Of a stretch of 64,000 bases of DNA, positions 12,683 to 24,599 are shown in pieces. The stretch comes from Argentina anserina (Eukaryota > Streptophyta > Magnoliopsida > Rosales > Rosaceae), in NCBI RefSeq assembly GCF_933775445.1, contig NC_065877.1:19654001-19718000 (forward strand), read 5' to 3'. The notes beneath the pieces were generated by a model that searched no databases, was not told the DNA's origin, and saw only the letters and a program-made list of their open reading frames with translations. The first letter of the stretch is position 1; each line of letters begins with the position of its first letter. The translations under genes were made by a program, and so were the position numbers.

Positions 12683-12800
12683 TGAGTTCTGAATTGGCTC
12701 AATGGATTCGAAGAGTCTCTGAAAAGCTTAGGGTGAAGTGTAGAAAACAGAACAGAATGGGAGTGAGAGACTGCGTCAAAGAAACAAGAGGACACCAGGT
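12683..12800 (-). promoter_or_regulatory. 5' leader and promoter side of the uL6m gene
   Basis: Upstream of the exon-1 donor on the minus strand lies a pyrimidine-rich leader (TCTCTCACTCCCATTCTG, TTCACCCTAAGC) and an AT-rich patch near 12,800. This is consistent with a transcription start around 12,750-12,800. There is no clear TATA box. The start site is an inference. Confidence 0.4.
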
Positions 12801-12906
12801 GTAAAATGTAAAACTCAATTAGGGTAGTTTGGATAATGAAAATCTATCTCCTTTTTGTTTTATTTTTTTAAGAAAAAACTAAGCGTGATAATTCTAGTAG
12901 AAGATA

Positions 12907-13240
12907 ATGAAGAGATATGGTGCAACTGAGGAGGTCCTGAAGCAAACTTTGAAGAAGAAGGTTCATCGATCACGATCAGCTTGTTGAAATTGACAAAGAA
13001 GTACTTGAACTCTCGCTGAACAAAATTGTTTACCCCTATTGGACTTGCAAGGATCTAGAGCTAGTTCACAAAGAATACAAGATGCATCTCTGGCTCTTTC
13101 CATGGGGACGAATAATGTCAGGAGCATTGAGAACAATGTAGGTGGTAATATGCCACCTCCAGATTGAGGTGAAGTTGAGTGAGGGAGTTGGTGGTGATGC
13201 AGAAGATGCTATTTATTCCGAGTGGAGTTTTAATTTATAA
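12907..13240 (+). pseudogene. 5'-truncated copy of the SAP-like gene (copy A)
   Basis: This stretch matches exon 3 of the gene at 19,374-19,769. GAGGTCCTGAAGCAAACTTTG, TTGAACTCTCGCTGAACAAAATTG, AGTTCACAAAGAATAC and AGCATTGAGAACAATGTAGG line up in order. It lacks exons 1-2 and the first part of exon 3, and the frame is broken by stops and indels. Similarity continues through the 3' UTR to about 13,735, matching 19,770-20,312. It is therefore a segment duplicate rather than a processed copy. Confidence 0.8.
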
Positions 13241-14511
13241 GACTGAGAAATAGTATGGAGGTGTGTAAATATATATATGGTGGGAGGCTTAATAGTTTCG
13301 AGGAAAGTAAATTAATAAAGAGAATGATGTTGAAGAAGTTGTGCCAAAGGTGGGAAGACTAGTAGTCTAGTACTTTGAGTGAGAAATTGGAAGAAATTGA
13401 TCTTGGCTCGCAGTACGACTTTGATTCATGTTCAGGGATTGCTCAATGCTCATTGAGTACGTTATTGCTTATCAGATGAGACCAACTTTCCTATAGAGTT
13501 CTGGTTTATGTGGCAGATGATATAGGATCACAGATTTGGATCTATTTCTGAAACAAGTAACTTAATAGACAATATATAGATTTTTGTTAAAGCCTTTCCC
13601 TTAAAAGGTAAACTAATCACATGAAAAGGTGCTTATGAAATGTGATGATAATTTGGCTAAATTAGTGAAAGTTTCAGTTTATATTGCTCAGAATTTAGTT
13701 GTCTTGTTCAAATTGTTTATCTTGAAGTTATAATTTGTTGAGCAAATTAGAGATAAGCCCAATAATGGAGATACTCTTTGAAATTAGATCCACACATATA
13801 ATGTTTTTTTAATCTACACCCAATGTAAACCATAGATTGACTATGTTGCCATTTTAATATGAGTACACAAATCTTCCTTGATTATAGTTGCTGATTGTAA
13901 TTCAAATTCATCTTCATTCCCATAATTGATTACTCTATTAAATTCAAGTGATTACTCTATATATGTCAAAAATATTCTCATTGAGTCATTTCAATAGTAT
14001 CCATTTTTTTTTTATAAAATCCAATTATGGCTTCAAAATCTGGAGAGAAGATGTTTGTCTAGGCAAGCATGCATACCATACTTCTTACTTGTGCTTATGA
14101 AGAACATTTGAGTTTTGAAAGAAAATAATAGGATATCTGATTAGATCAAGAAATTCGCAAATTATTTTTAGTGATTTTGTTTTCACTTATAGATTCACAT
14201 TTGGTATTTGTCTACTTACATTAAAAATGTCTACTTGTAAGGTATGTCTTTTGTTCTTTGATTTATTTCTTCTACCACATTCGTAGTTTTACCTACAAAT
14301 GTAGCTAATATATATGTAATTGAGGTTCGAGTTTAACCTAAATGTAAGGTGTTATCTTCTTCAATTATAGGTATAACATAGTAAGTAACCGAACAAAGAG
14401 AGAAATTTTTTATTATTTAGGTATCTTACCAAAAAAAAAGTCTGATAATCAGGTACCTTAATGAATAGTCATTGCATAAAGACTTTCAAGCTAATGTACA
14501 TAGTTAACTCG

Positions 14512-14561
<50 letters not shown>

Positions 14562-15244
14562 AAGAAATAGGTTGACGAGAAAAATAATTCTAATATATAG
14601 GTAAATAAAAAGTAAAAATCAAATCAACTTTTACTTGGGCAAAAAAGATTAAACATTACCTCTAAAATAGAAAGTTTAGATTATCCAAAAATAAAATTTA
14701 TTAAAATATTTCAATTAGGAAAACTACATCAATATGACCATCATGATAAATTTAATAAAAATTGCAAATAAAAATGGACCAAATGAAAAATCGGAAAGAT
14801 CTACAATTAAGGTATTTAATTATCACGTTATTTTTGGTAATTGGCTTATAGTTAACATATTTAAATTGTGGCCATTTATGTAATTTTTTTTAAAACAAAA
14901 CCTAATAGTTTGGACTAATTGTCAAAATTGTGGGAGCGTGTTTAGATTAGAATGGGGTTATAAAATTGGGTGTATAATGAAATACCCCTAATTTGTTTCA
15001 CTCAGTACTTCTGTTGTGGTAAGGTTGGAATTCTTTGGCTTTCCCTTTAGCTTTGTGGTTAAGGCCTTTGCCTTTCCCACGAGTTAATGGGGTTGGAAAA
15101 CTAGTGTGGTGGTGGTGGAGGTGGCCATGACTGGTTGTGGATCTTGTTTGTTCAACACCCTCAAAACTAAGAAGCAAAAAATAAAAAGATATATATATAT
15201 ATATATTTTACAAAGATCTGTTTGTTCTCTTCATAAAAAAAAAC
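13241..15244. other. Duplicate 3'-UTR tail then AT-rich intergenic
   Basis: To about 13,735 the sequence is the counterpart of the SAP-like gene's 3' flank. The following 1.3 kb has no counterpart in copy B at the same place and shows no frames of note. It contains a long TA run. ACTTCTGTTGTGGTAAG near 15,006 matches 20,331, so the extra 1.3 kb was gained in A or lost in B. Confidence 0.5.
14515..14558. repeat. (TA)n microsatellite
   Basis: About 22 TA units in AT-rich intergenic sequence. Shorter TA runs also occur at 15,188-15,207. Confidence 0.95.
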
Positions 15245-15900
15245 AATGGAGTTTATTTAGTGGAATTGGAAGGTTGCCCCAAATTCCATAGATCAATACA
15301 TTGTATACTTTGGAACTTTAACATTGAATTTCAGACTGTACTGTTTCTTTCAGGATGTTACATAATAGCCTTTATTTAGTTTCACTGAATTATACAAAAC
15401 TTAATTCATTATATATATTTTGCATCTAATTCTATGATTTATGTACCTTCTGTTAGTTTAAGATCATCCCAGAAGAACCCTTAATGTTGCTGCATTAAAA
15501 GATCTGCTTGGTTTGCCGAATGAACTGAGTAAATAAATTGTGTTTCTCAAACTCAAGATAAAGCTTTGAAAAGTTTTAACCAAGTTGAGGATGGAGGGAT
15601 CCATCTTCCTTTTTAAATTGACTAGCAAGCCAATATGATGCAATGTTTATAGTTTGCTGGTCATCTACAATGCCTATGCTCCCATTCTGCTCTACCATTT
15701 AACCTCACAGCAGCCATTTAGATTTTCACAAATTCGCCACCTCTTGATGAAAATTGTTATCAGTTTGTACCACAGACCCATACTCTGATATATGAATGCG
15801 AAAGTGACTTAAAATTAAGATGGATTCAACATTTGATGCCGCCTTTCAGTGCCCTTTAACTCCGCATACATAAAATGCACACATCAAACTCGTTCCAGTA
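15245..15900. repeat. Duplicated segment, copy A
   Basis: This block is the counterpart of 27,903-28,760. Shared landmarks are GGAATTGGAAGG, a TTCAGGATG...ATA block, CTTAATGTTGCTGCATTAAAA, GATCCATCTTCCTTTT, and ATATGAATGCGAAAGTGA. In copy B the matching block begins exactly where a retrotransposon end stops. This shows that the intervening 7.5 kb in B is inserted DNA. Confidence 0.75.
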
Positions 15901-15907
15901 TATGTAC

Positions 15908-16321
15908 CAATGTTTTAAAAAACGAAGGCGTACCTCAAGGCCTTGAGAACCTTAAGCCTTATGATATAAAAAATTAGTAGTTAAATGTGTAAATATATAA
16001 TTATATACATACAAAAAGAACAAATATACATAACAACTTACCAATTTATTTCATTTAGATATAATGAAATTCATAATCCAAACGTTTTAGATAGTTTTCA
16101 TCAAATTAAAAACATTATATAAATAAATAAATAAAGATATTTAAAAAGATTATTTTCTAAGGCGTAGTAAAATGCGTAAAAGGCGTAAAAACATAACATA
16201 AAGCGTAAAAGGTGAGCCTCGGTGTCCAGGCCAAAAAATAGAAGCGTTATGTAAGTAACTTTAAGCTTTTTAAGCTTTTTAAGCCTTAGACAAGTGTTGA
16301 GACGAGTTTTTTAAAACATTG
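15908..16321. mobile_element. hAT-type MITE, copy 1
   Basis: The 414-bp element starts CAATGTTTTAAAAAAC and ends with the inverted form GTTTTTTAAAACATTG. It is flanked by ATATGTAC (15,900-15,907) and ATATGTAT (16,322-16,329), an 8-bp target duplication with one change, which is the hAT superfamily length. It has no coding capacity. The interior is AT-rich with GGCGTA/AAGCC-like inner arms. A second copy in the opposite orientation sits in the O-methyltransferase intron (54,841-55,284). Confidence 0.88.
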
Positions 16322-16735
16322 ATATGTATAACCTTTTTTCATATTGGAAATATTTAGACAGTGTGGTAAAAGTTTGACTTTGGAGTCATCATGGGACATA
16401 CCAATGCACCATGTTAGACATATACAGGTGACCTCAAATTTTCTAGGATATTGTGTTCTGATTTTATCCAACGCATGTTATTCTTTTTGTTCTTAATCTG
16501 CTTTTGTTTTGGTATTTTGTTATAATTCTCTGTTTTTTAAAAAATTAGATTTGATGAACAATCCACTGTGTTATTAAGTAATCTAATCAAAGTCACCCAC
16601 CTAAATAGGATGAGTAACTTTCAGCTATGGAAACGAATCAAACGATTAATATGTATAATACATCTTAATAATTATATATTTGCATCAAAATATGATATAT
16701 TACAGCTAGTTAATCATTTTCAATTAGTTTAGACT
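16322..16735. other. AT-rich intergenic, nothing recognised
   Basis: No frame, repeat or motif stood out between the MITE and the terminal exon of the minus-strand gene fragment. It would include that gene's 3' UTR if the gene is expressed. Confidence 0.4.
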
Positions 16736-17272
16736 TTAAAGAATTCCATCAGCTAGTTTAGCTGCCAATAAGTTCACAATATGTGCTGCTGAAGTATCTA
16801 AACTCTCCCAATCATCTGGGCCATCTTTTGATAGCTCTCCCACTTTCAAACCCTGACAAACAGTCATAATTATATATCCAGAATTTTTATCAACATCCAT
16901 GTAGAGATATTAATAACTGGTACATTTATGAGTGTCATATGATACACGCGATGTACATATGATCTTACATGCATTGCGAAGATTAACCACCTGGTATAGC
17001 CACATGACGAGTAAGAGTAGTTAGACAGATCCATTTTATCTGTTACATAGTAGAAAATTTTGGATATCAATGAATACATAGGCATACATGTAACTGTGAC
17101 ATAGCCATACATTAAGAAATGAGAATGTGAGCTGCTGAAGATACATATGTATAGTTGTATACTTACATTGGGGGAGAAAGAGATTCCAACAGCTGAGATG
17201 CGTTGCAGCCAGAAGATGTAGAAATGAGAAACGCAAGTCTTAAGAGCATCAATCATGCAGACAATTTGACAG
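16736..17272 (-). CDS. Unrecognised protein, last two exons
   Basis: Two minus-strand exons with good splice signals form a continuous frame. The upstream exon (17,272-17,167, 106 nt) follows ATTTTAG and ends AAT before GTAAGT. It reads CQIVCMIDALKTCVSHFYI, then FWLQRISAVGISFSPN. The last exon (16,852-16,736, 117 nt) follows TTTGTCAG and begins GLKVGELSKDGPDDWESLD, then TSAAHIVNLLAAKLADG and a TAA stop. Intron phase is 0 on both sides. The acidic, gap-free ending looks like real coding sequence, but I do not recognise the family, and no upstream exon was found before about 17,790. It may be the 3' end of a gene cut off by the segment duplication, so this is partial at best. Confidence 0.45.
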
Positions 17273-17796
17273 CTAAAATACTGCAACTCTTTTAAACTTA
17301 ATAGGTATTATAGCAATTGCTCAGTAATTTTACCTATGCATAGCTGAGACTATTTCAGAAAGCATTCAACTTAAAAAAAAAAAAGGAAGCACAGGTGCGT
17401 GATAATTAATATTACAGCAATCACTTGAGGGTAAATGGAACAAAACCAGTTTTTGTTTTATGATCGTGCAACATTAATATGTAGTTACTTAATCTAATAT
17501 GCATATCTGCAGCTAAAGTGCCTGTAGTTTCCCACTAAAAGAACAAAGTGAGCAAGTTGGTTCCCCTGTCATGAATTTGATATATACGATTTTTCAAGGC
17601 TAAACTCACGTAATAGTGTAATACATCCCCTAGCTTGTAACACTTTGTATTGTACTGAAATGAAAAAATGAAAAAAAAAAAAGGGAGAATTTTTATGTAC
17701 TATCACTACTATGCCGGTTGTCGAGCGGGAAACCGGTTGATTTGAATTGAGCCCTCATTTGAGACATGACATATGAAATGACAGCATAAAGACTTG

Positions 17797-17804
17797 TATT
17801 TATA
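17797..17804 (+). promoter_or_regulatory. TATA box of the SAP-like gene
   Basis: TATTTATA lies about 110 bp upstream of the ATG at 17,908. It is followed by a CT-repeat leader, the usual arrangement of a plant core promoter. A start of transcription near 17,830 is inferred. Confidence 0.6.
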
Positions 17805-17811
17805 CACCTCT

Positions 17812-17813
<2 letters not shown>

Positions 17814-17854
<41 letters not shown>
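17814..17854 (+). repeat. (CT)n microsatellite in the 5' leader
   Basis: About 20 CT units lie between the TATA box and the ATG of the SAP-like gene. Such leaders are frequent in plants and vary in length between alleles. Confidence 0.93.
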
Positions 17855-17857
<3 letters not shown>

Positions 17858-17907
17858 CCATAACTTCACTTTCACCTCTTTGCCGGCCCCTTCCTAGCTC
17901 GTGTATC

Positions 17908-19769
17908 ATGGGTATGTCAACCTCTGATGATGCTCACTATACATAAAGCTCAAGGTCTTGCTCATTGTAATTGTATACATGAATAAAGTTGGCAACTCAG
18001 GTATCAGAGCAACATTTTAGCAAATAATCAATATGTGGGTTTCTAAATCTCAGAAATAAGTTAACACTCTTTCTCTTTAGTATTTGCAAGTAATCAGGGC
18101 TTGGATTTCTATCAAGTATTGAGGCTACATTCTGGATGAGATTGAATTTGTTTGTGTTTTCCTAGTATAAGTCATTAGTCATGGTGATATTTTACAACTC
18201 AGAAGTAAAATCTCTGGTTTCTTTCTTTGAAATTTGTCATTGCCGGTACATAACGTATGACATACTGCATTTCTTTTCTCATTGAAGGAAAATGAGTAAA
18301 GTAAAAGGTCAGTAGAGGTCCAAAATGAGAGTAATGGTGATGATGTTCAAAAGTTCTTCATATAGAAAGCTCTGCTATGCCCCCTTTATTGTATAATATC
18401 TAAAATAAGATATCCAATTAAGGTCTAGCTCATATGAGTTGTTTAAGAGCTGAGGCAAGCTATTGTTATCAAAACCCCAGAATATACAAAACAAATTTTG
18501 GGATTGAAATTTTAGGGGTTTTATAGTTTGTTGGTCTACCTTCAGGAGAAATTGGTGGAGCCATGGAGGGTTTCTTCCTCTCAGAAATAAATTAGGTCTT
18601 TTTCTCCTTAGGTTTTGCAAACAGTCAGAGTTTGGGCCTCCAAAAATCTACTTTGTGGATGATATTGATTTTTTTTCTTTTTTTGTAAATCATTGTGTTT
18701 TTTAAAACTCGGAAGTGAAATATTTAGATCTCTTCTTTGAAATTCATCATTGCTGGTACATAACATATGATACGCTGCATTCCCTTGAAGCGTGAACCAA
18801 AAGGTCAGTAGAGGTCCAAATTAGGAGTAATTATTTGTCGGTGTTCATTATATATACTCTGCTGTAAGTATTGACTGCTATGCCCCCTCCATTGTTTATG
18901 GTCTGAAATAAGAGATTTGGGATCTTGCTCATTATATGCTCAATTAAAATTGGTTACTTGTGTATCAGAGCAATAGTATACAGTATAAATGTATAATTGT
19001 AAATTTCAAGGTATTCTGTGTGTGCTATATATGGATGCGTTTTTTGACTTGGCTCTTACTTAAGAGAAGGGTATTCCATGCTTGCAAATCAATGATAAAG
19101 TTTCAGCATATTTCTCATTCTTCTAGTTGAAATTTATTTTGTTTGATTTCATTACAGAGGTGAACTTCTATGCAATGAAGAGGAAGCAACTTCGACTACT
19201 GTGTAAAAAACATAGAATTCCTGCAAATATAACGAACAATGAAATGGCCAAGAGGCTTACGCTTCACAAGGTAACCACAAATATACATGCCAGCATCTCC
19301 TCTTTTTTCTTGACTTTTAGTGGTCAATTCTATTTTAGGGTGCTGATAAAATTAATGTGAAATTGAACTTAAGGTTCAGATGCGGAAGGGGAAGAAAGTA
19401 AGCTTCAATCCTGAGACTGAGATATTTTTCTTTGAGTCTACGCCCAAGTATACATACTTCAGTTTGAAGAAGAAAATGGTGCAAAAGAGGAAGTTCAGGT
19501 TGAAGCAAGCTTCAAAGAAGAAGCAGGTTCAGCTCACTGAAATTGGCAGAGAACTTGAACTCTCACTAAACAAAATCGTTACCCCATGCAGACTAACAAG
19601 ATCTAGTTCACAAAGAATAGAACAACAAGATGCAGTAGCAATGTCTTTGACTTTTTCTGTGCTGAAGAACATCAGAAGCATTGAGAACAATGTGGGTGGT
19701 AATGAGCTGACCATGGAGGTTAATTTGATTGAGGGAGTTGGTGGTGGTGGTACCGAGATGCTACTTTGA
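17908..19769 (+). CDS. SAP-like small basic nuclear protein, three exons
   Basis: Exon 1 is only ATGG (17,908-17,911) before the GTATG donor. Exon 2 (19,158-19,270) follows ATTACAG and ends CACAAG before GTAACC. Exon 3 (19,374-19,769) ends with TGA. Exons 1 and 2 together make exactly 39 codons: MEVNFYAMKRKQLRLLCKKH, then RIPANITNNEMAKRL. The K-QL-LCKKH-IPAN-TN-EMA-RL pattern is a SAP-like DNA-binding helix pair found at the start of small plant nuclear proteins. Exon 3 is Lys/Arg-rich with a KKVSFNPETEIFFFE motif (about residue 45) and a low-complexity tail. The product is 170 aa (168 with the alternative ATG-side acceptor). The role is probably chromatin or nucleic-acid binding, inferred from family only. 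A pseudogene copy lies at 12,907. The exon-1 call rests on splice phase and the promoter. Confidence 0.6.
18045..18930. repeat. Tandem duplication in intron 1 of the SAP-like gene
   Basis: The segment 18,045-18,410 recurs at 18,575-18,930. Shared strings in order are TCTCAGAAATAA, TTTGCAA..AATCAG, GAAATTTGTCATTGCCGGTACATAACGTATGA-type text, AAAGGTCAGTAGAGGTCCAAA, and CTGCTATGCCCCC. Also, GTATCAGAGCAA occurs at 18,000 and 18,962. The period is about 520 bp with roughly 80 percent similarity. It is non-coding. Confidence 0.75.
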
Positions 19770-20344
19770 GTGGAGCATTAACTTATAAAAAATTAAGAAG
19801 CAGAATGCTGGTGTATAAATATGGTGGAGGTTCAATGATTACGTGTATTAATGAAGAGAGTGATGTTCAAGCAGTTGTGCCAGCGGTGGCAGACTAGTGT
19901 TTTGACTTTTGAGTGAGAAATTGGACAAAGTTTTTCTTGGTGGTACAACTTAGACTCAGGTTCAAGAGGTTGCTTATTGATTAATGCTATTCAGATTAGG
20001 CCAGTTTTCCAGTAGAATCATATTTGTATTCGTCTAGTAATAGTTAGATCAAGTATGCATGATGTCTATGGCAGGTGTGTAGGATCATAGTTTTTGGATC
20101 TATTTCTGAAACAAGAACGTAAGGTACTCGGGATATTTGATAGATCAAGCTGGTAGTTTCGTGGTAATAGCTTTTTGTTATAACCTTTACCTTAAAGGTA
20201 ATCTAATCACATGAAAGATATTAGTGAAATCTGATGATGATTTGGTTGAATTAATGAAAGTTTCAGTTATTGCTCAGCATTTAGTTGTCTTGTATAAATT
20301 GTTCATCTTGCAGTTGCACCGCCTTTTGCTACTTCTGTTGTGTT
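19770..20344 (+). other. 3' UTR and flank of the SAP-like gene
   Basis: This matches 13,241-13,735 of copy A, for example GATCTATTTCTGAAACAAG and GAAAGTTTCAGTT. No frame of interest was seen. The match to copy A is interrupted at about 20,345 by retrotransposon sequence. Confidence 0.55.
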
Positions 20345-20558
20345 AAGATGAAGGAACATGAATTGGCCTTCATGATGATGATGAATGCCCAAAGGAGTGA
20401 AGCACAACAAAGGGGGAGCATTGAGGACATTTCCTAGTCGGACTAGGAAACACATCTTGCGGCAAGATTTTGTGAGTTGGTCGAATCGAACATATATGGA
20501 AATATATATGGGATTATATATGGGTAGAATAAAGTATATTTGGAAAAAAAATAGTTTA
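20345..20558 (+). mobile_element. 3' end of a truncated LTR retrotransposon, left part
   Basis: Sequence foreign to copy A starts near 20,345. A purine tract AAAGGGGGAGCAT (about 20,410-20,421) precedes TGAGGACATTTCC, the arrangement of a polypurine tract and 3' LTR start (20,422). The LTR is interrupted at 20,558 by the Copia element and resumes at 27,308. The 5' LTR and coding region are absent here, so this is a 5'-truncated remnant. The retrotransposon class is not known to me. Confidence 0.6.
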
Positions 20559-20742
20559 TGTTTCAGGATGAAATAATTGTGTATTATTGAATGATATGGG
20601 GGCCTATATATAGGCATTACAAAACCACAATCACGTAGGATTCAGAGTCCTAATCTATTACGGAGATGCTAATCTATCTCCTAACAAGAAACCTATTAGG
20701 CTAAGACAGACATAAGGGTAGAATAGTAATTCTCCCGGAACA
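20559..20742 (-). repeat. LTR (3' LTR of the minus-strand Copia)
   Basis: It runs from TGTTTCAGGATG to CTCCCGGAACA in plus-strand reading. Its outer side carries the GTTTA target repeat. Its inner side is purine-rich on the minus strand (ACAAGAGGGAG), the polypurine tract. Confidence 0.88.
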
Positions 20743-22159
20743 CTCCCTCTTGTGTCGCATGCCTAGGTTGCATGGTGCACACATCGTTGCCTCGGTAAAA
20801 AACCTTGTCAAGCAAAACAAAAACCTCTTGGGTAAAAACAAAAGCTTGATCGAAGGGAAAAAGAGCACAACACACCGTCTACATTTGATAGCATCAAGTG
20901 AGCTAGACTCCCCCTGAAGTCTACGAAACAACTCCCCCTGATTAGTGCCATAATCATGAAGTACAAAGAACAACGTATACAACGTTCATTACATGCTTCT
21001 CAAAAGTAGTCTTGGGCTAATGATTAATCATTAATCTAGTCGCACATCCTTAGATCATCCATGCTATACTTTAGCCAAACTTAGATCTTAGGAAACAAGA
21101 TTGCATAACAACTCAAAACAAGAGTTTGCAATGAAAATCAGATTCTCGGATAGAATGACCTTTACTCACTTAAACGGCCATAACTTCTTCGTCAAAATAG
21201 GTATCAGCAAACTGTAAAATGTTATGAAAAGTAGACACCCGTGGCTTTCCAGTGACATAAGGTTCACAACCTCATCCGATCGGAGCAGTTCACAATGCTC
21301 TGTCGAAGTTGACTGACTTGCAAATTTCCGGATAGAACTGTCCTACTTTGCTAAAACGGCCATAACTCACTCAATATGATAGCTATGAATGAATGGTTGG
21401 TGTCCCTGGAAAGTAGACACATAGTCCTTTCCAACGGTACTAATTTCACCATATTTCATTGAGCGAGCTGTCTTGTAGGTCTCGTTGAAGTTGACCTACG
21501 AAACTGGACAGATTCTGATTTGTCACATTTAATGTGTCTTTCGCGAAAAGAATGGGGGAATGGACCAATGAAGGACTGATTTTGGTCCAAGACGGAACCG
21601 TACGCATCCTCTACGCTACCAGTGTCGACTGCTACACCAAGGCGTACGTTGATGTTGCTGGAGCTGCTGGCGGCGTTGGTGTGGATAGGATTTGTGTTGG
21701 TTCACTAAGTGCAGAACTAAACCCATGTCAAAGAAGCAATGCAAGTCTAATGACAATGCATAGGCGCATATTTAATCACGTCATAATGAAAGCAATAGTG
21801 TCCCAACAACACTAACATGTATGAATGTATAGCTCATTGAATCTCTTCATCATCTATACTTAGACGGAATAGAGAATCAAGAATTAGCTTCATATGAACA
21901 CATATGGGTATGAGTTCTTGCAACCGATTGTACTACGTTCTCTCGAACGTCGCAATATGATTACATAAACTCTCCGTGGTCTGGAGGCATTTAAAGTCCC
22001 TCGGGCACTCTCATATCTGCGTCAAGATCCCTTTACAGATATTCTATGACCACTATCATATGCTGCAAATTAGTTTTCATGGACACTACTACTGATCAAG
22101 TAGCGGAAAGCAATTATGTCCATAACGAGAGAATATAACTCATCGTAGTCAATACTAGG

Positions 22160-23850
22160 ATAATGAGACAATCTTTGCGCCATAAGTCCTGCATATATCG
22201 CATGACTTCATCTTTCTCATTACACTTACGAACAACGACCAACATAACAAGTCTAGTTCAGCCTGTATTGATTCTTTCCACTTCGGTCAAGTTGCTCATC
22301 GTTGATGCTTTACAATGGAATAAGAGCATAAGCGAATACATCATCAATCATGGGATATCAATCCATTAAACACATGCGCGCGCTGTATACGATCAATTTG
22401 TGAGAATTCGATTCTTCTCTAACATCAACAAAAGGAGTCTGTAGCGTCCCACAGAAACTTAGTTGATACACATGTTTAGAGAATATCTCTTGATGATGGG
22501 CGAAATACTTGTGCCTACGCACTTCGCTTCTTTCTGGTTTTGATTCCAGAGAATAATGGTCTCCCCCTCATCTAGGCAGGAGCCAAGACCGAAGCTATGA
22601 CCCTTACTAGTCCATCTTTGCATTTGCCGCCCTTGTTTTGTGGTGCAATACTACGGGCGCCGACAACACCACAGTGTACGATGGTGCCATCGCCGGCTTC
22701 CTTCCCATTGTCAGGGATGGTGCCAACGGTGTTAGGACCAGGTCATATGAAATTCTCTCATATTCTGAGAGTTCCAACCTTACCGGCACATCACAGCATT
22801 TATGTGCGATCTCGTCACTTTCGCAATATCGGTAAAATCATTGAGCATAGAATCTTTAACTTTCTGGAGGTAGATAATGCGTTACACATTTGCTCACTTT
22901 GAGTAGTGCGGGATCTTAATGAGACATAGTGCCACACCACGTCAATTCCTGGCGTTAAAACCGGAATGAGAGCATTCCATATCTCCCCCTAACGACGGGA
23001 AGTATGTCTCATCAAAGTGACCGTCTGCTAATATCGCAGGATAGAGATCAACGGTTGTAGATTGGAAATAGCGGACAAGTGTTGGTGATTCATAAATCAT
23101 AACCAACCAGAATACTTAATCATTTCAAGTAGACCCATTGAGATAACTACAATAGAGGCACATAAACAACTTTAACCAAATAGGCGTTAGTGAAAAGAAC
23201 GTTGGGACTGTATCCAGTGACCATCTGGTACGCACTAAACGCTTGGCAAGTTGTGGGTCTGAAATGAATAAGTGTCGCTGCGTGCAACATCATTACATAT
23301 CCCCATGCAAAAATCGGCATGTTAGTACCCATAACCAAGTCCGAGCTCTGCTAGATCGTGCAGTGAATGAACATGAGGAATAATATGTTCAACGACGATC
23401 CCAGTAGACATGTAAAACGAAATCATCAAAGTCGTGGGGGTGAACTCTCCAACGGTATCCATTCAAATAGATTTGAGAGGATAGGAAGGGTGGTGAGCCC
23501 TTAGGATGATGATCATAGCTAAAAACTTTAGCGAATGCATCGTTTCTTGTGGAAAGCAAAGCGACGTGTGACCAACGCGTCGATGCTCTTAACCTATACC
23601 ATAAAAATACCGAAAAATGTCCACATTCGGTTAGATAGGGTCCACTAATGTCACCTTAAATACTTCGTAAGAATGAAATGTTCTCGGTTAGAGCCTTAGC
23701 AAATAAGGACTTCCTTGAAATCTAGCAAAAGAACAAGCTTTGCAAAATGAGCGATGGGCATCAGAGATTACCATGGAGGTATTAGAAAACACGGGAGGTA
23801 TCACAAAGCTTCTGTGAAGGAGGGGATGCCGCCACCGACGGCCTTAATGC
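22160..23850 (-). pseudogene. Copia pol remnant: integrase to start of reverse transcriptase
   Basis: Minus-strand frames contain Copia text in correct order. There is a CKAC zinc-finger residue pair (about 23,750) and GDISGP-like text (about 23,640). DTVGEFTP near 23,450 corresponds to the integrase DN-GEF block. Next come VEHIIPHVHS (about 23,380), WGYVMMLHAATLIHFRPTTC (about 23,260), QELTW (about 22,940), and TWPKWKESIQAEL (about 22,270), which opens the reverse transcriptase. Several frameshifts and stops separate these pieces. No DD catalytic box of the reverse transcriptase could be read, so the rest of pol is degraded past recognition. Confidence 0.75.
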
Positions 23851-24599
23851 CATGGAGCCGCCTAAATAGGAAGGCTCAGCCTCACTGTGCATGGCACGGA
23901 TAGGCTCGGCCTCACCGTGTGGAGCATGGGTGAGGTGGTCCTCCAATCGCTTCGTGAACATGAAAAATAGATGATCATGTGAATTTCAAAGAACTCGAAT
24001 CATCATATCTTGTTCAAAATGACCAAAAAGAATGATCATGTCAAAACCGAGAAGACAGTAAAACCGAACCCATGATTCAAAGAATCTTGAGTTACATAAA
24101 GCTACTGCTGCAGGCAAGCAAAACTATGTCTGCAGGCTAACAAAGCTACTGTCGAAGCTTGAAAAAGATACTGTCAATGAAATCTAACAGATTTATTCCT
24201 CTCCATTCTTAACACAAATATCAAGATGAAAATCCATCATTGGCATGTATGGCCTTTAAAACTTAGCAAGGCACGAAGATATAGAACACAATCTCCGCAC
24301 GAGATCCGTAAAACAACTACCTGCGCCGTAGGACAGTGTGGGTGGATACGCAATTAGCAAGACACTCGATTTCACGGCGGGACATTCTCAAAATGAAGAT
24401 TAAGAGAGTCAACGACGCGGTGAACTTCTCTACACAATACGCCGTAGGATATTGTAAGAAAGGGGATTGAAACAAATGGCAATCCCATCGAATGTATCAC
24501 ATGGTAATAGAACTACATTCTTCAACTCAAGAGTTAGAAAAACATGGTATTGGAGCAGTTGAATACCAAACAATTTGGGTGGTAAAAACCATCCAATTG

